A stretch of DNA of 64,000 bases from Roseiconus lacunae (GTDB taxonomy: Bacteria; Planctomycetota; Planctomycetia; Pirellulales; Pirellulaceae). How positions within the stretch are numbered: the stretch's first letter is position 1; each line of letters starts with the position of its first letter. Below are positions 47,382 to 54,591 of the stretch, piece by piece. The notes beneath the pieces were generated by a model that was not told the origin of the DNA, did not search any database, and was given only the letters and a program-made list of their open reading frames with translations. The DNA lies in assembly GCF_008312935.1 (NCBI RefSeq), contig NZ_VSZO01000009.1, forward strand, positions 186,001 through 250,000. Reading direction: 5' to 3'. The translations under genes were made by a program, and so were the position numbers.

Positions 47382-48602
47382 ATGAAATTGTCTATTCGTA
47401 TGATTGCTGCTTTGGGTGCGTTTGGGATTGGCTTGGTAACCGCCATTCCAACGCACGCTCAGTCAGGTGAAACGCCGCTTTGGCAACTGGGAATTTCAAC
47501 CTTCGGTAAAAAAACCGACCCGTCGGCTGGACCGCCCACACCGATCGCTCCGCCACAAATTCCAGGCGTTTCGCAAGCAAACGCCGACGCCTCGACCGAT
47601 CCGACCGCCGGCGTAACGCAAGCCGCCGGACCGGCGACGGCTCCGTCAATGGAAATCGCGACGACCAGCGGCACCTGGACGCATCCAGAAGGCGCCACGC
47701 CGAATTACGAATCACACGCTTACGAATCGTTACCACTGCCGAACACGGCAATGGACCTGCCGATCGCCCCGCCACAAAATGTGCCTCCGGGAGCACTGCC
47801 TCCGGGAGCACTGCCACTTGTCGATGGTCCAGGCGTTGACTCGGCATCACTACCGATCGGCAGCGCGATCGCGAACGGCGAATCTGCCGAAACAGTGCCG
47901 CTAGCCGAAGACACGACGGCGTGGTACCAGATCCCATGGGGATGGATTAGCACCGGCTGGGACAACCATGCCGAGTTCGGACTCGATGGCAGCAGCGGAA
48001 ACGCGAGGACGCTGGCGTTGCAAACCGGATTGGAGATGAAACGGAAGACGGATCGCTACACACTCGCATTGGACTTTGACTACCGCAAAGCGACCAATCG
48101 CGGCGTGACGACCGAAGACAACGGGCGCTACAACCTGGACTACGACCGAATGTTCGATGATTCGCGCTGGTCGGCGTTTGGAAAATTCGGCGCCGAATGG
48201 GACCAGTTCAAAGCGTTCGATCTTCGCCTGAACCTTAACGGTGGTATGGGCTATTACTTTGTGCGGACCGACGACGCGACCTTCGTTACACGATTGGGTG
48301 CTGGTGCGTCCCAGGAGATCGGTGCGGCGGATGATGATTGGAAGCCTGAAGCGGTTTTCGGCACCGAAGCGGAGTACCAACTCAATCGCTACAACAAACT
48401 TAAGGGCAAACTCGAGTACTTCCCAGCCTGGGAGGACTTTTCCGACTACCGATTGGTCGCCGATGCCGCCTGGGAGATCTTGCTCGACGACGCTGAGAAC
48501 TTGTCGCTCAAGCTGGCGGTTACCGATCGCTATGACAGCACTCCGCAAGGTGCGAAACCGAACGACGTTTATTACTCGATGCTGCTATTGATCAAGTTCT
48601 AG
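47382..48602 (+). CDS. DUF481 outer-membrane protein
   Basis: A signal peptide (residues 1-26 from the ATG at 47382, ending T-H-A-Q) is followed by a low-complexity Pro/Ala/Thr-rich segment (about 40-170). That segment contains a 15-bp tandem duplication giving P-P-G-A-L twice. The C-terminal part (about 185-406) is a DUF481 (YdiY-like) beta-barrel with alternating aromatic strands and D-Y-R-K, Y-D-R-M-F and L-K-G-K-L-E-Y-F-P segments. The function of DUF481 barrels is poorly defined. It is divergent from the LarA-like gene. Confidence 0.82.
   Translation: MKLSIRMIAALGAFGIGLVTAIPTHAQSGETPLWQLGISTFGKKTDPSAGPPTPIAPPQIPGVSQANADASTDPTAGVTQAAGPATAPSMEIATTSGTWTHPEGATPNYESHAYESLPLPNTAMDLPIAPPQNVPPGALPPGALPLVDGPGVDSASLPIGSAIANGESAETVPLAEDTTAWYQIPWGWISTGWDNHAEFGLDGSSGNARTLALQTGLEMKRKTDRYTLALDFDYRKATNRGVTTEDNGRYNLDYDRMFDDSRWSAFGKFGAEWDQFKAFDLRLNLNGGMGYYFVRTDDATFVTRLGAGASQEIGAADDDWKPEAVFGTEAEYQLNRYNKLKGKLEYFPAWEDFSDYRLVADAAWEILLDDAENLSLKLAVTDRYDSTPQGAKPNDVYYSMLLLIKF
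47784..47813 (+). repeat. 15-bp tandem duplication inside the DUF481 gene
   Basis: CCTCCGGGAGCACTG occurs twice in direct succession, in frame, encoding P-P-G-A-L-P-P-G-A-L in the linker. Confidence 0.8.
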
Positions 48603-48658
48603 ACGCGGTCTCAGAAAACGCTGTCCCAAGGGCGTTCTCCGCAAGTAGTCAAACAGAA

Positions 48659-48686
48659 ACCGTCGCCAACGCGATTCGGTTAATCC
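48659..48686 (+). repeat. Right-arm fragment of the dispersed hairpin repeat
   Basis: ACCGTCGCCAACGCGATTCG followed by GTTAATCC matches the family right arm at 23 of 28 positions by hand alignment. It abuts the strong hairpin at 48689. Confidence 0.45.
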
Positions 48687-48688
48687 GG

Positions 48689-48718
48689 AACCTTGCGCGT
48701 CGCATGACGCGCAAGGTT
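48689..48718. terminator. Perfect 13-bp hairpin between convergent genes
   Basis: AACCTTGCGCGTC (48689-48701) and GACGCGCAAGGTT (48706-48718) are exact complements around a GCAT loop. The hairpin lies between the ends of the DUF481 gene (plus) and the oxidoreductase gene (minus), where a bidirectional terminator is expected. There is no T run on either side. Confidence 0.55.
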
Positions 48719-48735
48719 GCCGTGCCATGACATCG

Positions 48736-50082
48736 TTAGGTCAGCTTGGTTTGCCCCGGCACGGCAAAGCTTGGCTCGGGCAAATCATTGTCAAAGCTTA
48801 GCGACTCGGGGAACAAATCCAATTCGGATTCCTCGGTGGCAAACTTCCAATCGACCTTCTGGCCGGTGTAAGCTGCCATACGACCGAGGACGGCTGTCAT
48901 TGAACTGTCGGCGGTTTGCTTCAATTCGACAATCGGTTCGCCGGCACGGATCGAGTCAACCAGATCTTTGTGCTCTTGTTTGTAGGCAGCCTGGATATTG
49001 CCTTTCATCGACCACACTTCGTTGCCGTCCTTGTCGTAGATCATCGCACCGCCGTTGCTACCAAGGATCGTCGCGGTCCCGTTGGAACCATAGATCCGGT
49101 TGCCAACTTCGGACTGCGTTCCGCGAATTTGGCGACACTTAAAGGACACCTGTCGGTCACCTGGGTAGGTGAAATCGACCGACATGTTGTCCCACATCTC
49201 GCTATCGTCGGGGCGGGTGAATCGACCGCCGCCGGCGTATGCCTGTTCAGGCGGACCGCCCATGACCCAGTTCATCACGTCAACGTTGTGAACGGCTTGC
49301 TCGGCGATTTGGTCCCCTGACAACCAGATGAAGTGCATCCAGTTGTAGACTTGGTATTGCGTGTCGGTCATGCCTTCCTTTCTGGCGCGGTACCAAATCC
49401 CCGTGCTGCAGTAACGGGCGGTCATGTTGATGATGTCACCGATCGCCCCTTCGTGAATTTTTTGAATCGCTTCCATGTAATTGACTTGGCGACGATACTG
49501 CGTCCCGGTCACGATCGCGGTCCCGGACTGCTTGGCCAATTCGTGTGCGACCAAGCAGGTTCTGTAGCCGGCGGGATCGACGCAAGATGGCTTTTCGGCG
49601 AAGACGTGCTTGCCCGCTTGTACCGCTTCTAAAACATATTTGGGGCGGAAACCCGGAGGGGTCGTCATCAGCACCAAATCAATTTCGGGGTCGTCAAGGA
49701 TTCGCTTGTATGCGTCAAGCCCGACGAAATTCTTGCCGGCGTCGACGGCGATTTTGTCCCCGTACGTTTTCTTCAGTCGTGGCAGAATGCCCTCGTGTTT
49801 GGCCGGGTCAACATCAGCCGTCGCGACCAGTTGAACGTTGTCGTTGATCGTTAAGTTGTCATTGAGGGCGCCGCTTCCGCGGCCGCCCAAACCAACGATC
49901 CCGATTCGTACGAGTTCGCTGTTCGCTGCAGCAGCTTCTGCGGAGTGAACGGCGGGGACGTGCAGGGCACTCGCGCCGATTCCGGAAGCAACCGCCGAAC
50001 CTTTCACCAGAAAGTCACGTCGATTGGACTTGTCCGAAGTGTTTGGCGCGTCGGTGTCAGAAGCTTCAATACGTTCTTGCAT
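48736..50082 (-). CDS. Gfo/Idh/MocA family oxidoreductase, Tat-exported
   Basis: The N-terminus carries a twin-arginine signal R-R-D-F-L-V (residues 21-26) and an Ala-rich hydrophobic stretch, so the folded, cofactor-loaded enzyme should be exported. The NAD(P)-binding G-I-V-G-L-G-G-R-G-S lies at residues 61-70 and E-K-P-S at the usual place. The family oxidises or reduces sugars and related compounds; planctomycetes have many such Tat-exported paralogues. The product has 448 residues from the ATG at 50082; a GTG at 50085 directly precedes it. Confidence 0.9.
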   Translation of the reverse strand: MQERIEASDTDAPNTSDKSNRRDFLVKGSAVASGIGASALHVPAVHSAEAAAANSELVRIGIVGLGGRGSGALNDNLTINDNVQLVATADVDPAKHEGILPRLKKTYGDKIAVDAGKNFVGLDAYKRILDDPEIDLVLMTTPPGFRPKYVLEAVQAGKHVFAEKPSCVDPAGYRTCLVAHELAKQSGTAIVTGTQYRRQVNYMEAIQKIHEGAIGDIINMTARYCSTGIWYRARKEGMTDTQYQVYNWMHFIWLSGDQIAEQAVHNVDVMNWVMGGPPEQAYAGGGRFTRPDDSEMWDNMSVDFTYPGDRQVSFKCRQIRGTQSEVGNRIYGSNGTATILGSNGGAMIYDKDGNEVWSMKGNIQAAYKQEHKDLVDSIRAGEPIVELKQTADSSMTAVLGRMAAYTGQKVDWKFATEESELDLFPESLSFDNDLPEPSFAVPGQTKLT

Positions 50083-50357
50083 CACGAAAAATTTCCTAAG
50101 CGGTGAAACGGCGGGGAATTGATTTGCCAGTACAAAACGGCAATTTCAAAACGGGTAACGGAGGGGAGGAACGCGCATTCTAGTCACAGATGCTGCGGCT
50201 GTGTATGAAGTCAATCGCTGGTGACCGGCGACGATCCCCCCGCGGCCGAATCATTTTCTCAGGACGCCACCGATCCGCCACATTCCGCCCCGACCTACCA
50301 AGCCAGACCCCATTTGCCCCTTCGTGACATGGGCGATAAACCTGATAAACTTTGGAA

Positions 50358-50801
50358 ATGACAGAACAACAACCTTCCCCAACACCCGATCCGATGGCGT
50401 CGCCATCGCGTTCGATCCGCCCTCGTGGTACTGAAGAAAGCCGCAAGTTGGCCGCAACGGCGGCGACAGTAGCGATCGACAACAAGGCCCAAGACGTCAC
50501 CGTCCTGGATGTCTGCGGACAGTCTGCCGAATTTGACCTGTTCGTGATCGCGACCGGGCAAAGCCGTCGACAGCTACACGCAATCAGCGAGCAAATTGAC
50601 GACGCTCTTGAAAAAGGGCTGGGCGAAAAACGCTACGGAATCGAAGGCTACGACGAGAGCCATTGGATCGTATTGGATTACGGCAGTGTCGTGATTCACC
50701 TCTTCGACGAGGAAACTCGCGAATTTTATGACCTCGAGTCGCTGTGGGCCGATGGAACCCCAATCCCGTTGGCTGACCTTGGGGTCACAACGCAGCCATA
50801 G
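50358..50801 (+). CDS. rsfS: Ribosome silencing factor RsfS
   Basis: RsfS (YbeB/Iojap) binds L14 and blocks subunit joining in starvation. Conserved blocks are D-N-K-A-Q-D-V-T-V-L-D, F-V-I-A-T-G-Q-S, G-Y-D-E-S-H-W-I-V-L-D-Y-G and V-I-H-L-F-D-E-E-T-R-E-F-Y. The product has 147 residues from the ATG at 50358, with a polar N-terminal extension of about 25 residues. An in-frame TTG at 50352 is less likely. It is divergent from the oxidoreductase gene. Confidence 0.92.
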   Translation: MTEQQPSPTPDPMASPSRSIRPRGTEESRKLAATAATVAIDNKAQDVTVLDVCGQSAEFDLFVIATGQSRRQLHAISEQIDDALEKGLGEKRYGIEGYDESHWIVLDYGSVVIHLFDEETREFYDLESLWADGTPIPLADLGVTTQP

Positions 50802-50930
50802 TGATTGGAAACCTTGCCGTCTAGTCGCGTTGCCCTGCAAGAAGATGAAGCCGCGATCTGGCAGGTTGCCGACTCATCCTGTTTCTTCGATCACTTGATG
50901 AAGCTGACGAGCGGTGCGTCGTCAGCCTTT

Positions 50931-51039
50931 GAAATTAGGATTAGCCGCATGGCGTTAGCCACGGATTCGGTGCGATAACCGAGGCGAACGCCCGTCGGCT
51001 GATGGGCCGAACCCGAACAATTGGTCTAGACAGAGCACT
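50931..51039 (-). repeat. Complete copy of the dispersed hairpin repeat, inverted orientation
   Basis: Read on the minus strand it gives AGTGCTCTGTCTAGACCAA, then CATCAGCCGACGGGCGTTCG, TCGGTTATCGCACC, and CGTGGCTAACGCCATGCGGC with the tail TAATCCTAA. It matches the copies at 60.2 and 60.9 kb block for block. Confidence 0.8.
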
Positions 51040-51298
51040 CGCCGATGCCGACTTGTCATCATAGCCCAGGGGATAAGTCTTCAGCGGTCCGCTTGCGTTC
51101 AACGTCGCCTTTGCAGATACGGTATTCGCCGGAGCAGCCTTGGCGGCACCGCAGGTCGTCCAATCAATCGCCACCACTGGGCTGAGAAAGTTTTCTTTAA
51201 CTCACTTTCAGCCGAATTCCTTTCGCTTCAACGTCAATCACTCCGTCATCACATGCATTTTCCCATGTTCCACTGGCGGCTGATTCTTCATTTCGGAC

Positions 51299-51318
51299 GC
51301 GACCGACGCTTCGGTCGC
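51299..51318 (+). promoter_or_regulatory. Stem-loop in the argS leader
   Basis: GCGACCGA (51299-51306) and TCGGTCGC (51311-51318) form a perfect 8-bp stem with a CGCT loop, ending 36 bases before the argS ATG. A duplicated ATGGTTTCTT (51321-51330 and 51337-51346) follows it. It could be a terminator of an upstream transcript or a leader attenuator. Confidence 0.4.
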
Positions 51319-51354
51319 GCATGGTTTCTTGACGCCATGGTTTCTTAAAGAACG

Positions 51355-53352
51355 ATGCACATTCCTCATTTGCTTTCTGAGCGTTTCGCAGACGCTATTA
51401 CACGCAGCCCCTTCGCCGACCAAGTCAGCGACATCCCAAGATTCGCAGGAATGATCCGAATCGCGGGCAACCCGAAGTTCGGCGATTACCAAGCGAACTT
51501 TGCGATGCCGATCAGTAAGATGGTCGGCGACACCAACCCGCGCGAGGTTGCTCAACAAGTTGTCGACCTCGTCAAGCTAGATGACGTTTGCGATCCCCCG
51601 GAAGTCGCCGGGCCAGGCTTCATTAATCTTAAGCTTAAAGATCAGTTCATTACTGAAAAACTGGTCGCGATGCTGGACGATGATCGATGCTTAGTCCCCA
51701 AAACCGATCAGCCCAAAAAGATCCTGATCGATTACTCGTCGCCCAATGTTGCCAAACCAATGCACGTGGGACACATCCGTACCACGGTCATCGGACATTG
51801 CTTGGCGCAAACACTGTCATTCCTCGGCCATGATGTGGTGACCGACAACCACCTCGGTGATTGGGGAACACAGTTTGGCATGATCATCTATGGCTACAAG
51901 CATTTCGGTGATGCCGAAACTGTGGCTGCCGACCCGGTACCTGAATTGGCAAAGCTGTACCGATTGGTTCATCAATTGATGTCCTACCACAAAGCAGTCA
52001 ACTCAATCCCAAAGCTACAAACGCAGATCGAGGATCTAGGCGTCCAGCAAGCCGATGCTCGACAAGAGGCGGAGAACGCCGAAGGCAAAGAAGCGAAAAA
52101 GAAACGAAAATTGGCGGACTCGATCGCCAAGAAAATCGCTGCCTGCCGTGAGAACCTCAAAAAAGCGGAAACTACGATCGGTGAAATCAACGCCGACAGC
52201 GAGATGAAACAACTCGCCGCCGAGCACGCCGAAATTGCGACGGCAGTGCTCGAAGAAACCTCCAAGCTTCATGCCGGTGACGCGGAGAACAAACGGCTCT
52301 GGGAACAGTTTTTGCCATATTGCAAAGACGAAATCAATCGTGTCTATCGCCGACTCAATGTCACCTTTGACCATACCTTGGGTGAATCCTTTTATCACGA
52401 CATGCTGCGTGATACCGTCGACGGATTAGTAGAACGCGGTTTAGCCAAGGAAAGCGACGGCGCGATCTGTGTTTTTCTTGATCAGTTCGAAGCACCGATG
52501 ATCATCCAAAAACGCGACGGTGCATTTCTGTATGCGACGACCGATCTCGCCACGCTCAAATACCGCGAAGCGGAATTCTCCCCCGACGAAATCCTATATG
52601 TCGTCGATGCCCGCCAGGGAGAACACTTTGACAAGCTATTCGCCGTCGCCGAACTAACGAAACTCACATCCGCAAAACTGGTACACGTCAGTTTTGGCAC
52701 CGTTCTCGGTGAAGATGGCAAACCAATTAAAACGCGCAGCGGAACCCTCATCGGACTGGAAAGCTTACTCGATGATGCCGTCGACGCGGCATTCCAAGTC
52801 GTTTGCGATCCCGACCGGTTGGTCAGCTTGGATCCCCCAATGGACGACGAAGAAAAACGCCGGGTCTCGGAAACGATTGGAATCGGCGCGATCAAGTATG
52901 CTGACTTATCGCATCACCGAACCAGCGATTATCAATTCAAGCTTTCGAAAATGGTTGCGCTCTCCGGGAATACAGCAACCTACGCTCAATACAATTACGC
53001 GCGAACACCCAGTATCCTGCAGCGTAACGGTGTCACTGAATCGGAGGTTCACAAGCGTGTTGCCGAATCGGGTTTTGAGTTCACACATCCCGCAGAACGT
53101 GACCTCGCCCTCACAATGCTACGCTTCGAAGAGGCGTTAATGAGCGTCTATGATGACTACGCGCCCAACCATTTGGTTGACTACGTCTATGGCGTTGCAG
53201 AATCGTTTGCCAAGTTCAATGTTCAGTGCCATGTACTGCGTGCTGAGACACCCGAGATTCAAACCACACGACTGGGCCTTGTAATGCTGACCGGTCGAAT
53301 CCTGGAAAAAGGTTTAGGCCTACTCGGAATCAATGTCGTCGAACGTATGTAA
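51355..53352 (+). CDS. argS: Arginyl-tRNA synthetase
   Basis: This class I synthetase charges tRNA-Arg. The N-terminal additional domain is present. The HIGH motif reads H-V-G-H-I-R (after N-V-A-K-P-M). A K-T-R-S-G segment replaces KMSKS, as is common in ArgS. The C-terminal anticodon-binding domain contains Y-A-Q-Y-N-Y-A-R and ends in V-V-E-R-M. The product has 665 residues, about 90 more than typical, because of a Lys/Ala/Glu-rich helical insert at about residues 220-290 within the catalytic half. A long leader with a stem-loop precedes it. Confidence 0.96.
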   Translation: MHIPHLLSERFADAITRSPFADQVSDIPRFAGMIRIAGNPKFGDYQANFAMPISKMVGDTNPREVAQQVVDLVKLDDVCDPPEVAGPGFINLKLKDQFITEKLVAMLDDDRCLVPKTDQPKKILIDYSSPNVAKPMHVGHIRTTVIGHCLAQTLSFLGHDVVTDNHLGDWGTQFGMIIYGYKHFGDAETVAADPVPELAKLYRLVHQLMSYHKAVNSIPKLQTQIEDLGVQQADARQEAENAEGKEAKKKRKLADSIAKKIAACRENLKKAETTIGEINADSEMKQLAAEHAEIATAVLEETSKLHAGDAENKRLWEQFLPYCKDEINRVYRRLNVTFDHTLGESFYHDMLRDTVDGLVERGLAKESDGAICVFLDQFEAPMIIQKRDGAFLYATTDLATLKYREAEFSPDEILYVVDARQGEHFDKLFAVAELTKLTSAKLVHVSFGTVLGEDGKPIKTRSGTLIGLESLLDDAVDAAFQVVCDPDRLVSLDPPMDDEEKRRVSETIGIGAIKYADLSHHRTSDYQFKLSKMVALSGNTATYAQYNYARTPSILQRNGVTESEVHKRVAESGFEFTHPAERDLALTMLRFEEALMSVYDDYAPNHLVDYVYGVAESFAKFNVQCHVLRAETPEIQTTRLGLVMLTGRILEKGLGLLGINVVERM

Positions 53353-53452
53353 ATGACATTAGTTCGACCGGATCGACTGCGGAATAAGACTGAACCTCAC
53401 CAAGGGAATTCATAGTCAAGTCGGCTCGATCTCATGCACGACTTTGCAACAT

Positions 53453-53473
53453 CACTCAACGCGCCGTTGAGTG
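53453..53473 (+). terminator. Hairpin about 100 bases after argS
   Basis: CACTCAAC (53453-53460) and GTTGAGTG (53466-53473) pair perfectly around GCGCC. No T run follows. Confidence 0.4.
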
Positions 53474-53563
53474 TCAGTCTCATCAAAGGCGATCACTGCA
53501 TGACTATGTGGCGAAAACATGTCTTAGCATCATGTTTTTCGGGGGGGGGCTTGACGTTGCTGA

Positions 53564-53591
53564 TTGACACTTTAGCGACATGCTCTATTTT
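53564..53591 (+). promoter_or_regulatory. Candidate sigma70-type promoter
   Basis: A perfect TTGACA (53564-53569) is followed after 16 bp by TATTTT (53586-53591) in an AT-rich patch. It would drive the small basic protein gene about 255 nt downstream. Confidence 0.5.
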
Positions 53592-53704
53592 TACGGCGGC
53601 GTTTAGATGCTAGTCGATTATAGAAGCGGGCATTGAGAGATCCTCATGATCTGCTCGCTTCAAGGATTTCGACAGATCGATACTGAACATTAGATGAAGG
53701 GGCA

Positions 53705-53729
53705 ACCACACGGTGGGTCACCGCGTGGT
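53705..53729 (+). promoter_or_regulatory. Leader hairpin upstream of the small basic protein gene
   Basis: ACCAC-CGGTG (53705-53715) pairs with CACCG-GTGGT (53719-53729), with one internal mismatch and a 3-nt loop. It is followed by TTCTTTAGG. It lies about 125 bases before the ATG and could be an attenuator. Confidence 0.35.
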
Positions 53730-53854
53730 TCTTTAGGCTCGGTTCGATTGTTGGTAATCGACGAGAGCATCTCGTATTTAGAAAGATTCCTTCCAATGTG
53801 TTTCTGATGCCTGAAATGGATGAGGGTCATCAACGAAACAGCAGGCAAGTAAAG

Positions 53855-54214
53855 ATGGCCAAAAAAAGCAGCGGACCAAACAAGTCACTCGAGATCCGAA
53901 ACTACCTTGGCAAGAACCCTAATGCCAAGCCCCGCGAGATCGTCGACGCAATGAAGGCAAAAGGTATCGAGGTTTCGGCCCAATTTGTCAGTACCGTCAA
54001 ATCGACCAGCAAGAAAACCGGATCGGCTCCACGCAAGCCAGGTCGCCCGGCCGGGACGACGAAAGCGGCTACCGCGACGCGTCGACCAGCCGCATCCTCC
54101 ACCGGAGACAAGATCTCCGTCGACTCATTGATTCGCCTGAAAGCGGTCGTTGAAGAACTCGGAATCGAGGAAACCCGAGTCGCACTTAGCACGCTGGAAA
54201 AGCTGAGCAAGTAG
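53855..54214 (+). CDS. Small basic protein, possibly DNA-binding
   Basis: I choose the ATG at 53855, which opens M-A-K-K-S-S-G-P-N-K, over in-frame starts further up to 53798. The 119-residue product has an N-terminal helical module (about 10-48; E-I-R-N-Y-L-G then P-R-E-I-V-D-A-M-K-A-K-G) that resembles a winged-helix or HTH fold. A Lys/Arg/Ala/Thr-rich linker with an AT-hook-like P-G-R-P-A-G follows, then a C-terminal helix (about 85-119). The composition suggests nucleic-acid binding, perhaps a nucleoid-associated protein. No family is recognised with confidence. Confidence 0.65.
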   Translation: MAKKSSGPNKSLEIRNYLGKNPNAKPREIVDAMKAKGIEVSAQFVSTVKSTSKKTGSAPRKPGRPAGTTKAATATRRPAASSTGDKISVDSLIRLKAVVEELGIEETRVALSTLEKLSK

Positions 54215-54242
54215 TTGCTCCACCAGTAGCGATCGCTCGTCT

Positions 54243-54263
54243 GCCGATGGGACCACCATCGGC
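54243..54263 (+). terminator. Perfect 8-bp hairpin after the small basic protein gene
   Basis: GCCGATGG (54243-54250) and CCATCGGC (54256-54263) pair around GACCA, 28 bases after the stop. No T run follows. Confidence 0.4.
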
Positions 54264-54591
54264 CGGCAGGCACGGAATAATCGTGGCGGTGCGTCGTGCT
54301 CGACGCGATCGTTTCGCCCCGATCTCCCTCGCGGGGCCCCTCCCCCGACAGAATTTCGCCCCAGCGAAACCTGGTACTAGGTTTCCATCTGCAGGGGCTG
54401 ACTCGCCCACAAAACCCGCGCCCAGATCCAAACGATTGCGGGTTTGCCTAGCCGTCGCCGAATAATTGGCAGGGTGTTGCTGGTTTTTTCTTTCGGAAGA
54501 GAAAGCAACAGGACGAGTTTTCGGAGGTTGGTGTAAACTAAGGCTTGAATTTACACCCCTCCCACGCGCCGCAAGATTCTGCTTCGGACCT
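54264..54591. other. Upstream region of the Ser/Thr kinase gene
   Basis: This 328-base gap contains a perfect spaced inverted repeat close to the kinase start (54530-54557, listed separately). The kinase frame is open upstream to 54466, but that part is low-quality and contains the inverted repeat. Confidence 0.4.
54530..54557. promoter_or_regulatory. Perfect 8-bp spaced inverted repeat (candidate operator or leader hairpin)
   Basis: GGTGTAAA (54530-54537) and TTTACACC (54550-54557) are exact complements separated by 12 bases. The repeat ends 34 bases upstream of the kinase ATG. The arm length and spacing suit a dimeric regulator. Confidence 0.4.

Larger units (their letters stand above)
50802..51354. 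other. Intergenic region before argS with repeat copy, possible gene remnant and stem-loop
   Basis: These 553 bases hold an inverted complete copy of the dispersed repeat (50931-51039). On the minus strand a short protein-like open stretch covers about 51040-51204. A perfect 8-bp stem-loop (51299-51318) lies just before argS. I see no tRNA. Confidence 0.5.
53353..53854. other. Intergenic region and long leader before the small basic protein gene
   Basis: This 502-base stretch has an argS terminator-like hairpin, a run of nine G (53541-53549), a good promoter (53564-53591) and a second hairpin (53705-53729). The predicted leader is about 255 nt long, so a structured 5' UTR or a small RNA is possible. 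I recognise no known RNA family. Confidence 0.5.

Noticed and set aside
53353-53854. Possible tRNA or known structured RNA
   Set aside because: I looked for a cloverleaf with a T-arm GTTCGA-type box and CCA end and found none; only simple hairpins are present.
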